Shown: piece by piece, positions 13,662 to 14,915 of the stretch
How the letters are laid out: every line of letters starts with the position of its first letter
Numbering within the stretch: the first letter of the stretch is position 1
Source of the DNA: an uncultured bacterium
GTDB taxonomy: Bacteria; Gemmatimonadota; Gemmatimonadetes; Palauibacterales; KS3-K002
DNA: 14,915 nucleotides
Direction: 5' to 3'
Assembly: GCA_947581845.1 (NCBI GenBank)
Contig: CANPVY010000154.1
Coordinates: 1-14,915 of the forward strand
Translations under genes and position numbers: made by a program
Notes under the pieces: generated by a model
The model's database searches: none
Told to the model about the DNA's origin: nothing
Seen by the model: only the letters and a program-made list of their open reading frames with translations

Positions 13662-14915
13662 CTACTCGGCACGCAGGGCGACAACCGGGTCGACCAGCGT
13701 CGCGCGCCGCGCCGGGAAGAAGGTTGCCACGATCCCGGCGACCAGGAGTGCCAGGGCGGCGGCGGTGAAGGTCAGCGGATCGAAGGGGCTGACACCGTAG
13801 AGGAAGAATGCCAGGCTGCGAGTCACGCCGAGCCCGATGGCGACCCCGAGCACGACGCCGAGCAGCGCGAGGACGGCGCCTTGGCGCATCACCATGGACA
13901 CGACGTCACGGTTCCGTGCGCCGAGCGCCATGCGGATGCCCATCTCCTGAGTTCGCTGCGAGACCGAATAGGCCATCACGCCGTACACGCCGGCGAGCGC
14001 CAGGACCAGCGCGATCAGGGCCACCGCTGACATGATCTTGGCCATGATCGTGTCGCCGCCCAGGTTCTCGTCGATCAGGGCCTTCAGCGGCCGGACGTTG
14101 TATGCCGGTAGGTTGGGATCGATGGCCAGAACCTCCTGGCGCACGGACTCTACCAGCGTCTCGGGAGGCACGTCGGTCTCGATCACCCAGTCTAGGTATC
14201 GGTCGTCGTCCTGATAGGCCGAGAAGTAGACCATGGGCCCGACGCTCTGCACGTCGTTGTTGTAGTAGGCGTTAGCGACGACACCCACGATCTGCTTGGG
14301 CCCGGAGTAGACCAGCAGCTCACGGCCGATCGGGTTCTCGCCGGGCCAGTGCCGCTCGGCCATCGCCTCGTTGATGACGATAACGCGGCGACGGTCCGGC
14401 CGGTCGATATCCTCGATTACGCGCCCCTGCAGCGTGGGTATGTCCAGCGCCTCGAAGTAGCCCGGCGAGACGTCTCGGGTGCTCGTGATCTTGCGCTGCA
14501 GGTCGCTCTCGATGTCCTCGCCGGGGAGCCAGTAGTAAGTCCCGGTGTTCCCATGCAGCGGCAGGATCGTCGTCGCGCCGACGCTTCTGACGCCGGGAAG
14601 CGACGAGAGTCGCTCGCGCAGTTCGGTATGGAAGGCGATGGTGGATGCCGAGTCCGGGTACTCGTTATCGGGCAGCACGAGCATGAAAGCCAGCACGTCG
14701 GACTCGTCGAAGCCGCGCTCGGCCAGGCGAATGTTGATGAAGCCACGGACGAGGAGTGCCGACGACACCAGCAGCACCAGAGCCAGCGACACCTCGACGA
14801 CGACCAGCGCCTTCCTGAGACGCGTGCCCTTAGCCGCCGTACCGCCACGACCACCCTCCTTGAGTGACTCCACCATGTCCAGCTTTGTGTTTTGGATCGC
14901 GGGGGCGAGGCAAAC
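13662..14915 (-). CDS. ADOP-type (MacB-like) ABC permease, C-terminal part (runs off right edge)
   Basis: The frame is open from the right edge to the stop at 13662-13664, giving 417 visible residues. An internal ATG near 14876 is not the start, because the upstream frame reads CLAPAIQNTKLDMVESLKEG, the conserved hinge between the two halves of acidobacterial duplicated orphan permeases. Visible parts are this hinge, a membrane segment (ALVVVEVSLALVLLVSSALL), a periplasmic MacB_PCD domain with YFEALDIPTLQGRVI, then three C-terminal membrane segments, the cytoplasmic loop SQRTQEMGIRMALGARNRDV, and the end FFPARRATLVDPVVALRAE. The missing half should carry an N-terminal FtsX repeat. Such permeases usually lack a fused ATPase; the substrate is unknown. 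The 134 bp between this stop and the redoxin start hold no feature I can name. Confidence 0.93.
   Translation of the reverse strand, partial: VCLAPAIQNTKLDMVESLKEGGRGGTAAKGTRLRKALVVVEVSLALVLLVSSALLVRGFINIRLAERGFDESDVLAFMLVLPDNEYPDSASTIAFHTELRERLSSLPGVRSVGATTILPLHGNTGTYYWLPGEDIESDLQRKITSTRDVSPGYFEALDIPTLQGRVIEDIDRPDRRRVIVINEAMAERHWPGENPIGRELLVYSGPKQIVGVVANAYYNNDVQSVGPMVYFSAYQDDDRYLDWVIETDVPPETLVESVRQEVLAIDPNLPAYNVRPLKALIDENLGGDTIMAKIMSAVALIALVLALAGVYGVMAYSVSQRTQEMGIRMALGARNRDVVSMVMRQGAVLALLGVVLGVAIGLGVTRSLAFFLYGVSPFDPLTFTAAALALLVAGIVATFFPARRATLVDPVVALRAE

Overview
The window reads as chromosome from a high-G+C Gram-negative bacterium. Outer-membrane and periplasmic machinery is prominent: a TolC-type channel, a HlyD/MacA-type adaptor, and many secreted proteins with Ala-Gln signal cleavage sites. 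The C-terminal half of an ADOP-type macrolide-export-like permease, a decayed C-terminal end of a TPR signalling protein, and an enterochelin-esterase-like N-terminal region all resemble genes common in Gemmatimonadota and Acidobacteriota. That lineage is an inference from gene style; no rRNA or marker gene is present to confirm it.

Layout, left to right. (1) 1-578, minus: N-terminal part of a secreted protein, probably an esterase, running off the left edge. (2) 817-1641, plus: a secreted metallo-beta-lactamase-fold hydrolase of the N-acyl-homoserine-lactonase type, visibly lower in G+C than most of the window. (3) 1780-2604, minus: a SagB-like nitroreductase with an apparent signal peptide. 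(4) 2752-2997, plus: remnant of the C-terminal end of a TPR protein. (5) 3101-5185, minus: a 694-residue secreted protein of unknown function with a C-terminal AbfB-type beta-trefoil, served by a good sigma70-like promoter. Two near-identical 44-bp hairpins (1658-1701 and 3024-3067) sit at the two convergent junctions of this region and look like bidirectional terminators from a dispersed repeat family.

(6) 5329-10555, minus: a compact operon transcribed from right to left, encoding TolC-type outer-membrane channel, MacB/LolD-type ATPase, MacA-type adaptor, MacB-type permease and a small secreted beta-rich protein. The first three genes are joined by 4-bp ATGA overlaps. Together they encode a complete ABC-type tripartite efflux pump with ATPase and permease on separate chains. 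(7) 10754-13527, minus: a redoxin-fold protein followed after 5 bp by a DsbD/ScsB-type transmembrane thiol reductase, a periplasmic disulfide-reduction pair. (8) 13662-14915, minus: the C-terminal part of an ADOP permease that continues past the right edge.

Almost everything is coding, and nearly all genes lie on the minus strand. I see no tRNA, rRNA, CRISPR array, transposase, integrase or phage gene, and no recognisable transcription regulator. Most of the window is ordinary envelope biology. The least explained objects are the AbfB-tailed secreted protein, the small secreted protein at the end of the pump operon, the insertion in the adaptor, and the repeated hairpins.
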